Origin: FEN-1139 sp038207155
GTDB lineage: Bacteria; Myxococcota_A; Polyangia; Polyangiales; Polyangiaceae
Assembly (NCBI GenBank): GCA_038207155.1
Contig: JBBRAB010000017.1
Coordinates: forward strand, 1-64,000
Direction of reading: 5' to 3'
Length of the DNA: 64,000 bases
Position numbers and translations under genes: made by a program. Under the pieces are notes generated by a model that saw only the letters and a list, made by a program, of their open reading frames with translations, did not search any database and was not told where the DNA came from. Below are positions 43,379-51,922 of this stretch, in pieces; positions within the stretch are counted from its first letter, which is position 1, and each line of letters opens with the position of its first letter.

Positions 43379-43411
43379 GAAACCCCCGCCGGCATGCCGA
43401 GCGGGGGTTTC
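43379..43411. terminator. Bidirectional terminator between Cys-repeat gene and thrS
   Basis: A perfect 11-bp stem GAAACCCCCGC with an 11-nt loop that is itself self-complementary (CGGCATGCCG). The convergent genes end on either side. The T-richness is modest on both sides. Confidence 0.8.
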
Positions 43412-43482
43412 GTGTATTTGCCCTGGTTTTATGGGCGTTGAGAAGCGTGTTGAGTAGCGCGCCGCGCGACGGACGTTCGTCC

Positions 43483-45489
43483 CTAGCTGGTCACGATCGA
43501 CAGCTTGGTCTTGCCGCCCGGGAGACGCTCGTCGGAGATGCCCTCGAGGAAGGCCTCAATCGGCATCGCGCCGAGCTCACCACTCACGCGCGAGCGCACG
43601 TTGATGGTGTCGGACTCTTGTTCTTTTTCTCCCACCACCACGATGTACGGCACCTTCTGCATGCTGGCCTCGCGGATCTTGTAACCCACGCGGTCCGAGC
43701 TCAGGTTGGTCTCGACGCGCAGCCCGTTGTCGAGCAAGCGCGCGGTGACGGTCTTGGCGTAGTCGTTGAAGCGCTCACCGACGGGGATCACTGTGACCTG
43801 CAAGGGGGCGAGCCACAGCGGGAACGCTCCCGCGAAGTTCTCGATGATGATCCCGAGGAAGCGCTCGATGCTGCCGTAGCAGGCGCGGTGCAGCATGACC
43901 GGCGTGTGCCGCGCGCCGTCGGCGCCGACATACTCAAGCCCGAAGCGACCCGGCATCGAGAAATCGAGCTGGATCGTGCCGCACTGCCACGAGCGCTTGA
44001 GCACGTCGCGGATGTGGAAATCGATCTTGGGGCCGTAGAAGGCTCCGTCGCCGGGGTTGACCTGATACTCGATGCCCGAGCTATCGAGCGCACCCTGAAG
44101 CGCGCTCTCGGCCTGACTCCACATCGCGTCGCTGCCGATGCTCTTGGCAGGACGCGTGGACAGCTCGATACGCACGTCGGTGAGGTCAAACGTCGCGTAG
44201 ACCTCCTTGAAGAACGCGATCAGCATCGAGATCTCGCCCTCGATCTGGTCGGCGGTGCAGAAGTGATGCGCGTCGTCCTGGGTGAAGGCCTGCACGCGGA
44301 ACAGCCCGTGACGGACGCCGGACATCTCACGGCGATGCACGAGACCCATCTCCGCAATCCGCAGCGGGAACTCGTTGTGGCTGTGCAGACGGCTGCGGTA
44401 CACGAGCAAGTGGCCCGGGCAGTTCATGGGCTTGAGCGCCATGGGCCGCTCTTCCTCGACATTGTCGTGGATGACGGCTGGGTTCTTCTCGTCACGCAGC
44501 TTGAGCTTCGTGAAGAACATGTGCTCGAGGTAATTGTCGTAGTGCCCCGAGGTGTGCCAGAGCTGCTCGGAGAGCACCAGTGGCGTGCGCACCTCTCGGT
44601 AACCGCGCCGCCGCAGCAGACCGCGCATGTAGTCGACGAGCGTGTTGAAGAGTGAGGCGCCGCGCGGGAAAAAGAAGGGAAATCCCGGGGCTTCGTCGTG
44701 GAAAGTGAACAGGTTGAGCTGCTCGCCGAGCACGCGATGGTCACGCTTGCGAGCCTCTTCCTGCTGATGCAGGAAGTCCTCGAGCTCTTGCTTGCTGAAA
44801 AACGCGATGCCGTACACGCGCACCAGCTGCTCGCGGTTGGCGTCGCCACGCCAGTAAGCACCGCTCACCTTGGTGAGCTTGACATGCTGCAACCAGTTGG
44901 TGCTCGGGACGTGCGGGCCGCGGCAGAGATCCACGAAATCCCCATGCTTGTAGAAGCTGAGATCGGAGCCGCGCTCACGGATGCCCTCGACCAGCTCGGC
45001 CTTGAACTTGTTTTGTCCCCCGTCGATCGCCTTGTAGCGAGCGTAGGTCTCGTCGGCGTCGTCTTTGACGACGCAGCGCTGAAACGGCAGGTTCTCCTTA
45101 GCGATGCGCAGCATTTCTGCTTCGATCTTGGGGAAATCCTCGGGAGTGATCTTGCCGGCGTCGGGCAAAAACAGGTCGTAATAAAAGCCCTCTTCGATGG
45201 CCGGGCCAATCGTGAGCTGAGCCTTCGGAAAGACGCGCAGGATGGCGTCCGCCATCACATGCGCGGCCGAGTGCCGGAGCACCTCCAGGGCATCAGCGTC
45301 CTTTTTGGTGAGCAGTGCCACCGTGGCACCGTCGGGGAGCGCCACCTGGAGATCGCGGATCTCCCCGTTGACCCTGGCGGCCACGGCGGCCTTGGCGAGA
45401 CCGGGCCCGATCGACGCGGCTAGATCCGCGGCGGTGGCTCCAAGGGCGAGCTGCTTCTGACTCCCGTCGGGGAGTGATATCGTGATCAT
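43483..45489 (-). CDS. thrS: Threonyl-tRNA synthetase
   Basis: This 668-aa class II aminoacyl-tRNA synthetase is at full family length. It begins with a TGS domain (MITISLPDGSQKQLALGATA). The editing domain has HSAAH (HxxxH) near residue 73 and later ECVV/H-type zinc-like residues. The catalytic core shows PRGASLFNTLVDYMRGLLR, then the zinc-ligand Cys357 in MNCPGHLLVYRSR, and RVQAFTQDDAHHFC. The C-terminal anticodon-binding domain starts near ITVIPVGERFNDY. It ligates Thr to tRNA-Thr and edits Ser-tRNA. The start is ATG. No T-box-like leader is evident in the 173 bp before it. Confidence 0.97.
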   Translation of the reverse strand: MITISLPDGSQKQLALGATAADLAASIGPGLAKAAVAARVNGEIRDLQVALPDGATVALLTKKDADALEVLRHSAAHVMADAILRVFPKAQLTIGPAIEEGFYYDLFLPDAGKITPEDFPKIEAEMLRIAKENLPFQRCVVKDDADETYARYKAIDGGQNKFKAELVEGIRERGSDLSFYKHGDFVDLCRGPHVPSTNWLQHVKLTKVSGAYWRGDANREQLVRVYGIAFFSKQELEDFLHQQEEARKRDHRVLGEQLNLFTFHDEAPGFPFFFPRGASLFNTLVDYMRGLLRRRGYREVRTPLVLSEQLWHTSGHYDNYLEHMFFTKLKLRDEKNPAVIHDNVEEERPMALKPMNCPGHLLVYRSRLHSHNEFPLRIAEMGLVHRREMSGVRHGLFRVQAFTQDDAHHFCTADQIEGEISMLIAFFKEVYATFDLTDVRIELSTRPAKSIGSDAMWSQAESALQGALDSSGIEYQVNPGDGAFYGPKIDFHIRDVLKRSWQCGTIQLDFSMPGRFGLEYVGADGARHTPVMLHRACYGSIERFLGIIIENFAGAFPLWLAPLQVTVIPVGERFNDYAKTVTARLLDNGLRVETNLSSDRVGYKIREASMQKVPYIVVVGEKEQESDTINVRSRVSGELGAMPIEAFLEGISDERLPGGKTKLSIVTS

Positions 45490-45662
45490 CGATGTTCAGC
45501 CTTTCTCGGTGGCGCGGATACGAGCCGGCTACCGCTTCGTCACGGCGGAAACAACCCGTCGAGACCGGCGAAACATAACGCGTTCTGGCCCAGGGTCCAG
45601 AGGTCCGCTCCTGCCCTTTGGTCGACCCGGACTTAGCGAAGCGCGCTGCGCTGGCCGGGCGC

Positions 45663-46277
45663 CTACTTGATCCAGCGAAATTCCATGCCGGCTGCGCGTG
45701 CGGCTTCGCCGTCGGCGTCGTCACGGTCCCCAATCACCAAACAGCGATTGGGCTCGACCCCGAGGGCCTCGGCTGCGAGCAGAAAGCCGTCGGGTGAGGG
45801 CTTGAGGTGCCGCGGTCCGCCGGGCTCACCGCTGGCGATCACGCGATCAAACAGCTCGAAGGCGCTCAGGCTCTTGAGCTTGTCCGTCGCGGGATAGTCG
45901 CTGACGAGCGCGGTGCGTCCGCCGTCATTGCGAAAGATGGAAATCTCAGCCAGCAGCTCGCGTCGCCGAAGGCCCTTGAGGTAGCGGCAGGGGCGACGAA
46001 TCATGTAGTCGCGCACGAGCGCTTCGACCTCGTCCTCGGGCAGGGCCATGCCGAGCGCCGTGCGCGCCAGCTGCGCGTGAAACGGCGTGGGATCGCACTC
46101 GGCGCCTTCGTGCCTGAGGCACTCATGCTCGTGACGGAAGCGCCGAATGACCTCGAGTTTGCGGCGACCGGCCATCAGCAGCTCGGCTGCCATCAGGAGC
46201 TTGAGCGGCAAGGGGCGATAGAGCGTGCCGTCGAGATCGACCAGCCAGGCGTCGTGGGTGCGTGGAGCCTGCGTCAT
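45663..46277 (-). CDS. HAD-family hydrolase
   Basis: This 204-aa cytosolic phosphatase-like protein has HAD motif I WLVDLDGTLYRP, a short helical cap with RRFRHEHECLRHEG, motif II ALVSDYPATDKLKSL, the conserved Lys in HLKPSPDGF and the C-terminal Mg motif VIGDRDDADGEAA. The substrate is unknown. Its start codon overlaps the stop of the upstream PanE-like gene by 4 bp (ATGA), so the two are translationally coupled. Confidence 0.85.
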   Translation of the reverse strand: MTQAPRTHDAWLVDLDGTLYRPLPLKLLMAAELLMAGRRKLEVIRRFRHEHECLRHEGAECDPTPFHAQLARTALGMALPEDEVEALVRDYMIRRPCRYLKGLRRRELLAEISIFRNDGGRTALVSDYPATDKLKSLSAFELFDRVIASGEPGGPRHLKPSPDGFLLAAEALGVEPNRCLVIGDRDDADGEAARAAGMEFRWIK

Positions 46278-47077
46278 CGGGACTCCTGAGGGAGGGCAAG
46301 CGCATCAAGCGCGGGAGTGGAAAGACCAAGCTGCCGAGCCGCCTCGAGCGCGTGCTGCAAGCGCAGCGGTGCCGAGCGGCCAGCGCAGGCATGGCGAGGC
46401 TCAGCTTCAAGGGCGCGCGTGAGCTCGAGCCGCAGCGCCGTGCTCGGGAGACTCATTCCGAGCAAGGCCTGCTCGAGTTCGAAGGCGTCGTTGAACACTC
46501 GCTCGAGCAGATCCGGGTGCTGGTGCAGGAGCGTTCCGACGTCGCTGTCGATGGCTACGCCGCACGCGTTCGTGACGAGAATGTAGATGTTTTTCAGGGC
46601 GAGCTCGAACTGGAGTCGCTCACGCTCTGGCTCGACATGCGCCGCAAGTCCCTGGCGCTCGAGCAGCTGCGTCACCAGCACCGCGTGGGGTCCGTAGACC
46701 GGAGTCGACAGCAGGGGACGCGCGACGCGGCCCGGCTTTTTCTCGAACCAGACGACCGCCACGGTGGGCTCGGGCAGACCGCGCTTTTCCCAGACTGCCG
46801 GGCGCAGTTCGTTCTGCACCAGCACGAGGTTCGATGCGTAGCTACGCAGGGGCCCGTCGAGCACGCTGGCAAGATCGGCTTCACCGACGGTGACGATGCA
46901 CAGGCTAACTCTGGGGTGGGCCGCCACGATGCTCGCCATGTCGCTGCGCCGGAGCAATGGCGTTACCGACACTCCGAGCTTGAGCAGTCCCAAACTGAAC
47001 ACTCCACCGAGCTCGCCCTGTCCGACGACGAGCGCGGGGGCGAGATTGGTCTGAGGAGGAAGGGACGAGAACACCAT
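46274..47077 (-). CDS. NAD(P)-binding protein, ketopantoate reductase-like
   Basis: This 267-aa protein is read from ATG 47077 (GTG 47095 is possible). A Rossmann motif stands at the front, ALVVGQGELGGVFSLGLLKL, as in PanE/ApbA (GxGxxG). The rest, with VLVQNELRPAVWEKRGLP and an all-helical C-terminus containing LKNIYILVTNACG, follows the reductase layout. The catalytic Lys of KPR may lie in the ELALKNIYIL segment. The exact substrate is unsure, since pathway partners are not adjacent. It forms an operon with the HAD gene downstream. Confidence 0.7.
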   Translation of the reverse strand: MVFSSLPPQTNLAPALVVGQGELGGVFSLGLLKLGVSVTPLLRRSDMASIVAAHPRVSLCIVTVGEADLASVLDGPLRSYASNLVLVQNELRPAVWEKRGLPEPTVAVVWFEKKPGRVARPLLSTPVYGPHAVLVTQLLERQGLAAHVEPERERLQFELALKNIYILVTNACGVAIDSDVGTLLHQHPDLLERVFNDAFELEQALLGMSLPSTALRLELTRALEAEPRHACAGRSAPLRLQHALEAARQLGLSTPALDALALPQESR

Positions 47078-47151
47078 GCGAAACCGCCTTCGCACTTAGC
47101 CGATCCCCGACACGAGCGCGAGGGGGCGTCGCGGAATTCCGCGCGGGTCGT

Positions 47152-48210
47152 TCAGCCGGTGTGCTGGGCGGCGAGTTGACCGCAGGCCGCCGCGATGTCG
47201 GCTCCACCTGAGTAGCGTCGCACCACCGGAAAACCGGCCGAACGGAGCGACTCACGGAACCGCTCGGCCTCGTCAGCCGTGGCTCGTCGAAAGGGATCCT
47301 CGCCTCCGATAGGATTGTACGGAACGAGGGAAACGCGGGGCATCAACCCCGAACGCGCAGCGAGCTCGAGCGCCAGCTCGCGCAGCGCGGCGGCGTCCTC
47401 GGGTGAGGTGTTGACGCCCGACAGCAGGGTCACCGCGAGCATCGGAGCGTTGGCGGTCTGGCGCACATGGTCGACGACGGCGTCGAGCACCGAGCGCAGA
47501 GGCTGCGCCCCCTCGATCGGCATCAGTTGGCGGCGCAGCTCGGGGCGCGCCGAGCCGAGGGACCAGCCAAGACGGATCCGAAGCTGGGACTCAGTGAGGC
47601 GGCGAATGCCCGAAGCGATGCCCGAGGTGCAGACCGTGATGTTGCGCTGGTCGATGGCCTGGAGGGCGGGATGCGAGAGCACCTCGATGGCGGTGATGAC
47701 GCGCTCGACGTTGGCCAGGGGCTCGCCCATGCCCTGAAACACCACCCCGTGGATCCGGGTTTTTTCGGGCAAATCGAGCCGAACGCGCCGCACCTGCTCA
47801 ACGATCTCCCAGGTCTCAAGGTTCCGCGTCAGTCCGAGTCGCCCGGTGGCGCAAAAGCGACAATCGAGCGCGCAGCCGACCTGGGACGACACGCAGACCG
47901 TGAAGCGACCGGCCTTTTCGAGTGGGATCCGCACGCATTCGACGCGTGCGCCGTCCTCGCTCGCCATCAGGTATTTGACGAAGCCGTCGCAGGGCGAGGC
48001 CGCCCGCTCTGCGATCTCCAGCTGCCCGATGCGGTAATCGAGGGCGAGCCGCTGACGGGTTTGGCGAGAAACTCGCGAACTTGGCTCACGGAACGGGTCT
48101 TTGTCGCGCTGGTGGATGGCCGCACAGAAGCGCCGGACGTCCCCCGCTTCGCAGCCGACCCGCGTTGCCAGAGCCTCAGGCAGCTCACCTTGAATCGCGC
48201 ACAGGGGCAC
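47152..48210 (-). CDS. rlmN: Dual-specificity RNA methyltransferase RlmN-like
   Basis: This 352-aa radical SAM enzyme has the [4Fe-4S] motif CALDCRFC with preceding VSSQVG, then GVVFQGMGEPLANVERV and CTSGIASGIRRL. VSLVPYNPIGGEDPFRRAT and the final RRYSGGADIAAACGQL (second methyl-carrying Cys) complete the RlmN pattern. RlmN methylates C2 of A2503 in 23S rRNA and A37 in some tRNAs. Cfr is unlikely, because the core and length fit RlmN better. GTG start. It is near but not coupled to the PanE-like gene (74-nt gap). Confidence 0.93.
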   Translation of the reverse strand: MPLCAIQGELPEALATRVGCEAGDVRRFCAAIHQRDKDPFREPSSRVSRQTRQRLALDYRIGQLEIAERAASPCDGFVKYLMASEDGARVECVRIPLEKAGRFTVCVSSQVGCALDCRFCATGRLGLTRNLETWEIVEQVRRVRLDLPEKTRIHGVVFQGMGEPLANVERVITAIEVLSHPALQAIDQRNITVCTSGIASGIRRLTESQLRIRLGWSLGSARPELRRQLMPIEGAQPLRSVLDAVVDHVRQTANAPMLAVTLLSGVNTSPEDAAALRELALELAARSGLMPRVSLVPYNPIGGEDPFRRATADEAERFRESLRSAGFPVVRRYSGGADIAAACGQLAAQHTG

Positions 48211-48335
48211 CCCCGGGTCCTAGCGGAACGTTTGCTGCCGGACAAGCGGGCCCGTCCCCGCACTTCGATAAGTGCGCGACGTCCCGACGCCCCCTTACAC
48301 ATCTCCGCCCGGCGATGGTAGGCTCAGCCTCAACC

Positions 48336-49157
48336 ATGGGTTTTGGCCTCACCTTCTGGGGTGTCCGCGGCAGCATCGCCTGTCCGTCCCCCGACTACGT
48401 GACCTTCGGGGGCAACACGAGCTGCATTGAGCTTGAGGTTGCCGACCAGCGCATCATTCTCGATGCGGGAACGGGCCTGCGCGAGCTCGGCAATCACTAC
48501 CTGCGCGGCGACGTGCGTGAAGCGACGATGCTGCTCACCCACACTCACTGGGATCACATCAACGGTTTTCCGTTCTTCAAGCCCGCCTACACGCCGGCGC
48601 GGACCTTCCGCATCATGGCGGGGCACCTTGGCGAGGGCGGAGTGCGGAATGTGCTCTCGGGGCAAATGGCCGATCCGACCTTTCCCGTGCCGATCGAGGC
48701 GATGAGGTCGCGCCTCGAGTTTGAGGACTTCAAGGCAGGCGATGATTTCCAGCTTGGGGGTTTGGTGCACGTGCGCACGGCAGCCCTGCGACACCCCAAT
48801 GGTGCAACGGGTTACCGCATTGAGCATGGGGGTCGCGCGGTTTGCTACGTCACCGATACCGAGCATATCCCGGGTAAGCCCGATCAGCGCGTCCTCGGCC
48901 TGATCGAGGGCGCCGATCTCGTTATCTACGACTGCACCTACTCGGACGAAGAGTTTCCTGAGCGCGTCGGCTGGGGACACTCCACCTGGCAAGAGGCGAT
49001 TCGCCTGTGTCGGGCGGCTAACGTCAAGCGGCTCGCGATCTTTCATCACGATCCCGACAACGACGACCGCATCATGCACCTCGTCGAGGACAAGGCGCGT
49101 GCGCTCTGGGACGGCGCGTTCGTCGCTCGCGAAAAATCGCACCTCGATTTCGGTTGA
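48336..49157 (+). CDS. MBL-fold metallo-hydrolase
   Basis: This 273-aa protein has a metallo-beta-lactamase fold. The zinc motif HTHWDH is in TMLLTHTHWDHINGF, and further ligand candidates are RHPNGATGYRIEHGG and VTDTEHIPGK, then LAIFHHDPDNDD. The N-terminal LTFWGVRGSIACPSPDYVTF matches a widespread group of RNase Z-like/phosphorylcholine-esterase-like hydrolases. No signal peptide. ATG 48336 is preferred over ATG 48315, because the fold starts right after it. The gene is divergent from rlmN and convergent with the Hsp70 operon. Confidence 0.9.
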   Translation: MGFGLTFWGVRGSIACPSPDYVTFGGNTSCIELEVADQRIILDAGTGLRELGNHYLRGDVREATMLLTHTHWDHINGFPFFKPAYTPARTFRIMAGHLGEGGVRNVLSGQMADPTFPVPIEAMRSRLEFEDFKAGDDFQLGGLVHVRTAALRHPNGATGYRIEHGGRAVCYVTDTEHIPGKPDQRVLGLIEGADLVIYDCTYSDEEFPERVGWGHSTWQEAIRLCRAANVKRLAIFHHDPDNDDRIMHLVEDKARALWDGAFVAREKSHLDFG

Positions 49158-49183
49158 GTAACGGTCGCGCGCGCTCCGGCAGC

Positions 49184-51922
49184 TCAGTCGTCGTCTGGTG
49201 ACCAACAGAGCCCGACCGGCAGCTCTTCGCCAAAGCGCGCGATCTGCTCGGCCTCGTCCACGGGCAGCCACTGGCGCACTCCGCGCACCCAGAGCTCCGG
49301 AGCGCCATGTCGTTCGAGCCTGAGCGCCACCTCCTCGCGCAGGGACTCACTGACGTCGAGGCTGCGCTCGCCGGTCACTCGCGCCATCCACGCGGCAGCT
49401 TTGGCAATGCTTGGGAGCTCGTCCCAGCGCTCGCGCAGCAGATGGTCGAGCCAGACTTCCACCTGGCGTGGCGGCACCACGTGGTGCGCCCCGGCGTAGA
49501 GCGGCACGCGCGCACCGATCCGCCCAAGTGCGGCAAATAGACCTGGATCACGTTTCGTCCAGGTGCGCTCGAGCAGGGTTTCGCCGAGGGCCGTACGCTC
49601 GCGCAGCTCCAGGCGCTCGAGCGCCGCGACGCACTCCAGGAGCTCTGGCTCGGCGAGGGGACGCCAAGGCTTGACGTTTCCTTTGCGACGCTCCGCCCTT
49701 GGGGACAGCACGGGCTGCAGTCGTTCGCACAGCAGGCTCTGCTCGGCGGTATCCATGCCGCCTGCCAGGCGTCGCCAAGCGATGAAGAACTGCTGCCAAC
49801 CGCGGATCTCGTCCGGGAACGCTAGGCCTTCGCCGAGCACCGAGGCCAGGTGACGCACGCGCGTGCGGTCGAGCGGAAACCCGAAGCCGGGGCGCAGCAG
49901 AAAGCCGGCGAGTTGCCAGAAGATGCGTTCGTGGTCCGGCGTGCGGCGACGCGCCTTGAGTCCCCGTGACAGCTCGTCCAGCAGCTGACGATTGAGCTCG
50001 AGCGACCAGCGCGCGCGGGGACCGAGCAGCTTGTCCAGCTTGCGAAACAGCTCTTTCGTCTCGCGTGGTTCCACGCCGCTCCGGCCCTTACCAAAGACGC
50101 GCGAGATGGCCTCTTGCGCCTCGGCCATGGCGCTGCGACCCGGAGCCACCGACGGCGCCACCGAGGGGCGGAGCTCCGGCTCTTGGCCGCGCAGCTCGAA
50201 CGCCAGCGCAAAGCGCTTGCCCGCTAACGGACCCTCGCCGCGCCCAACGCAGTGCAGCTCGAGTGTGCCGACCGCGCTCAGCTCACCCTCGAGCAGCACC
50301 GGCAACGCAGCCCCCTTCGGCCCCGCCCCGAGCTCCGCTGCCAACGGCGCGACCAGCTCAAATTCGTCACCGAGTTCCACCACCTGACCCGCAGCGTGCA
50401 GGGGGCCACAGTCGGTCGAGTACAGCTCGAAGCGCACGAGCTCTCCGAGCCTCAGGCTGAGGCCCGGCAGCTCTGCGCGGTGGGGTTCCCCTTCGCGAGC
50501 ACCACGCGGCACCACGCAGACGCCGCGTGGGCGAACGCTGGACTGTCCTTGCAGCTCGAGGCCGACGAAATAGCCATGAGCCGAGCCACCGCCGATGCGT
50601 CGGCCGCGTCCCGACAGCGCTCGCCCAAAGAGGGCGGCTCCGCGCGCCACCGCCAGCTCCGGGTGAGGTTGCGGTAGCACGAGCGGCGACGCGCCGAGCA
50701 GGGGTTCGAGCGCGTCAAGCAGCCGCTGCGTGAAGCGCGCTGAGCGAAAGGGACCGCCATTGAACAGCAGCGCGTCGATGCGCTGCTCGGGCGACAAGTG
50801 ACGCGCCAAAAATGCCGCAATATGCCTGGTAATCGCGGGATCAGACTCGTAGGGCAGACCGAGCCCGACCAGGGCCGCGCGGCGCCGCGGTACTGCGCAC
50901 TCGCGCTCGACCGGCGGCAGAAAACCGTCGAGCACCCAGGCCTCGAGCTCCTCACGAGTCACGCGCGCGCTGCGCGTGCTGCCGACCAGCGCCGAGCCGC
51001 GACGACCGAGCGTGACGACGCCTTCGGTGGGCGCGTCCGCCGACAGCAATTGTTCCTTGAGTTCGCGGCATGCCAGCGTGAGCTCGACGAACTCGCTCGC
51101 CTCCAGACTGTCGCGCTCGCCCGCCAGTCGCGCCTCGAGCTGATGGGCGATGGCGCGATCGATGTTGTCCCCGCCGAGCAGCAGATGCGCTCCGACGGCG
51201 GTGCGCTCGACGCTGAGCGTACCCGCTGCGTCGCGCCGCACCTCGAGCAGCGTCAGATCGGTGGTGCCACCGCCCACATCGCAGACCAGCACGCGCCGGC
51301 TCGCTTGCGGCGATTCGACTGACGCAAACAGGCTCTCGATGCCCTCGCGCTGCATGAAATCGTAGAACGCGGCCTGGGGTTCTTCGAGCAGACGCACCTG
51401 CAGACCGAGCTGCCGCGCCGCTTGCAAGGTGAGCTCGCGCGCGGTCGGATCGAACGAGGCTGGGACGGTCAGGATCACGCTCTGTTGCGCCAGTAATTCC
51501 CCAGGATATGCCTGTTCGAAGGCGTCGCGCAGGCTCGCCAGCAGGCGCGCGCTGGCCTCGACGGGCGAGAGCTTCGGCCCCTCGTCGCTGCCCCAAGGCA
51601 GGATCGCCGCGGTGCGCTCCACGCGCGGGTGACATAGCCAACTCTTGGCACTCGAGATGGTGCGCTTCGGGAGCTCGCGTCCGCGCCGGCGCGCGTAGTC
51701 ACCCACCAGCCAAGCGTCGGGCGCAAGGCCTGGGAACTCGCCGCCGAGTGGCGCGTGCAGCACACTCGGGAGGGTGAGCTCGCTGCTGGTTTGGCCCGGC
51801 GCGGTGACGCGCGTGATCGGAACGACTTGCGGCGCTCCGTCCTCCGCAAGCCTCGCGGTCGAAATGACGCAGTGGGTCGTACCGAGATCGAGTCCGACGC
51901 TAAAGCGCGCCTGACCGCTCAC
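49184..51922 (-). CDS. Hsp70-family protein, long form (DUF3731-type C-terminus)
   Basis: This 912-aa Hsp70-like ATPase has an N-terminal actin/Hsp70 ATPase fold (about 8-440). It shows phosphate-1 VGLDLGTTHCVIS, connect-1 LLEEPQAAFYDF, phosphate-2 VCDVGGGTTDLTLLE, and LFNGGPFRS near adenosine. A beta domain follows (about 460-600), then a long helical C-terminal region (about 620-912) with ELNRQLLDELSRGLKARRRT, as in large Hsp70 homologues with DUF3731. The canonical DnaK substrate domain and EEVD-like tail are absent. It is third in a coupled operon. The GTG start overlaps the second Hsp70 stop (GTGA). Confidence 0.88.
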   Translation of the reverse strand: MSGQARFSVGLDLGTTHCVISTARLAEDGAPQVVPITRVTAPGQTSSELTLPSVLHAPLGGEFPGLAPDAWLVGDYARRRGRELPKRTISSAKSWLCHPRVERTAAILPWGSDEGPKLSPVEASARLLASLRDAFEQAYPGELLAQQSVILTVPASFDPTARELTLQAARQLGLQVRLLEEPQAAFYDFMQREGIESLFASVESPQASRRVLVCDVGGGTTDLTLLEVRRDAAGTLSVERTAVGAHLLLGGDNIDRAIAHQLEARLAGERDSLEASEFVELTLACRELKEQLLSADAPTEGVVTLGRRGSALVGSTRSARVTREELEAWVLDGFLPPVERECAVPRRRAALVGLGLPYESDPAITRHIAAFLARHLSPEQRIDALLFNGGPFRSARFTQRLLDALEPLLGASPLVLPQPHPELAVARGAALFGRALSGRGRRIGGGSAHGYFVGLELQGQSSVRPRGVCVVPRGAREGEPHRAELPGLSLRLGELVRFELYSTDCGPLHAAGQVVELGDEFELVAPLAAELGAGPKGAALPVLLEGELSAVGTLELHCVGRGEGPLAGKRFALAFELRGQEPELRPSVAPSVAPGRSAMAEAQEAISRVFGKGRSGVEPRETKELFRKLDKLLGPRARWSLELNRQLLDELSRGLKARRRTPDHERIFWQLAGFLLRPGFGFPLDRTRVRHLASVLGEGLAFPDEIRGWQQFFIAWRRLAGGMDTAEQSLLCERLQPVLSPRAERRKGNVKPWRPLAEPELLECVAALERLELRERTALGETLLERTWTKRDPGLFAALGRIGARVPLYAGAHHVVPPRQVEVWLDHLLRERWDELPSIAKAAAWMARVTGERSLDVSESLREEVALRLERHGAPELWVRGVRQWLPVDEAEQIARFGEELPVGLCWSPDDD

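Noticed and set aside
45490..45662. T-box leader before thrS
   Set aside because: No conserved T-box core or terminator/antiterminator pair is seen, and these leaders are not typical of this kind of organism.
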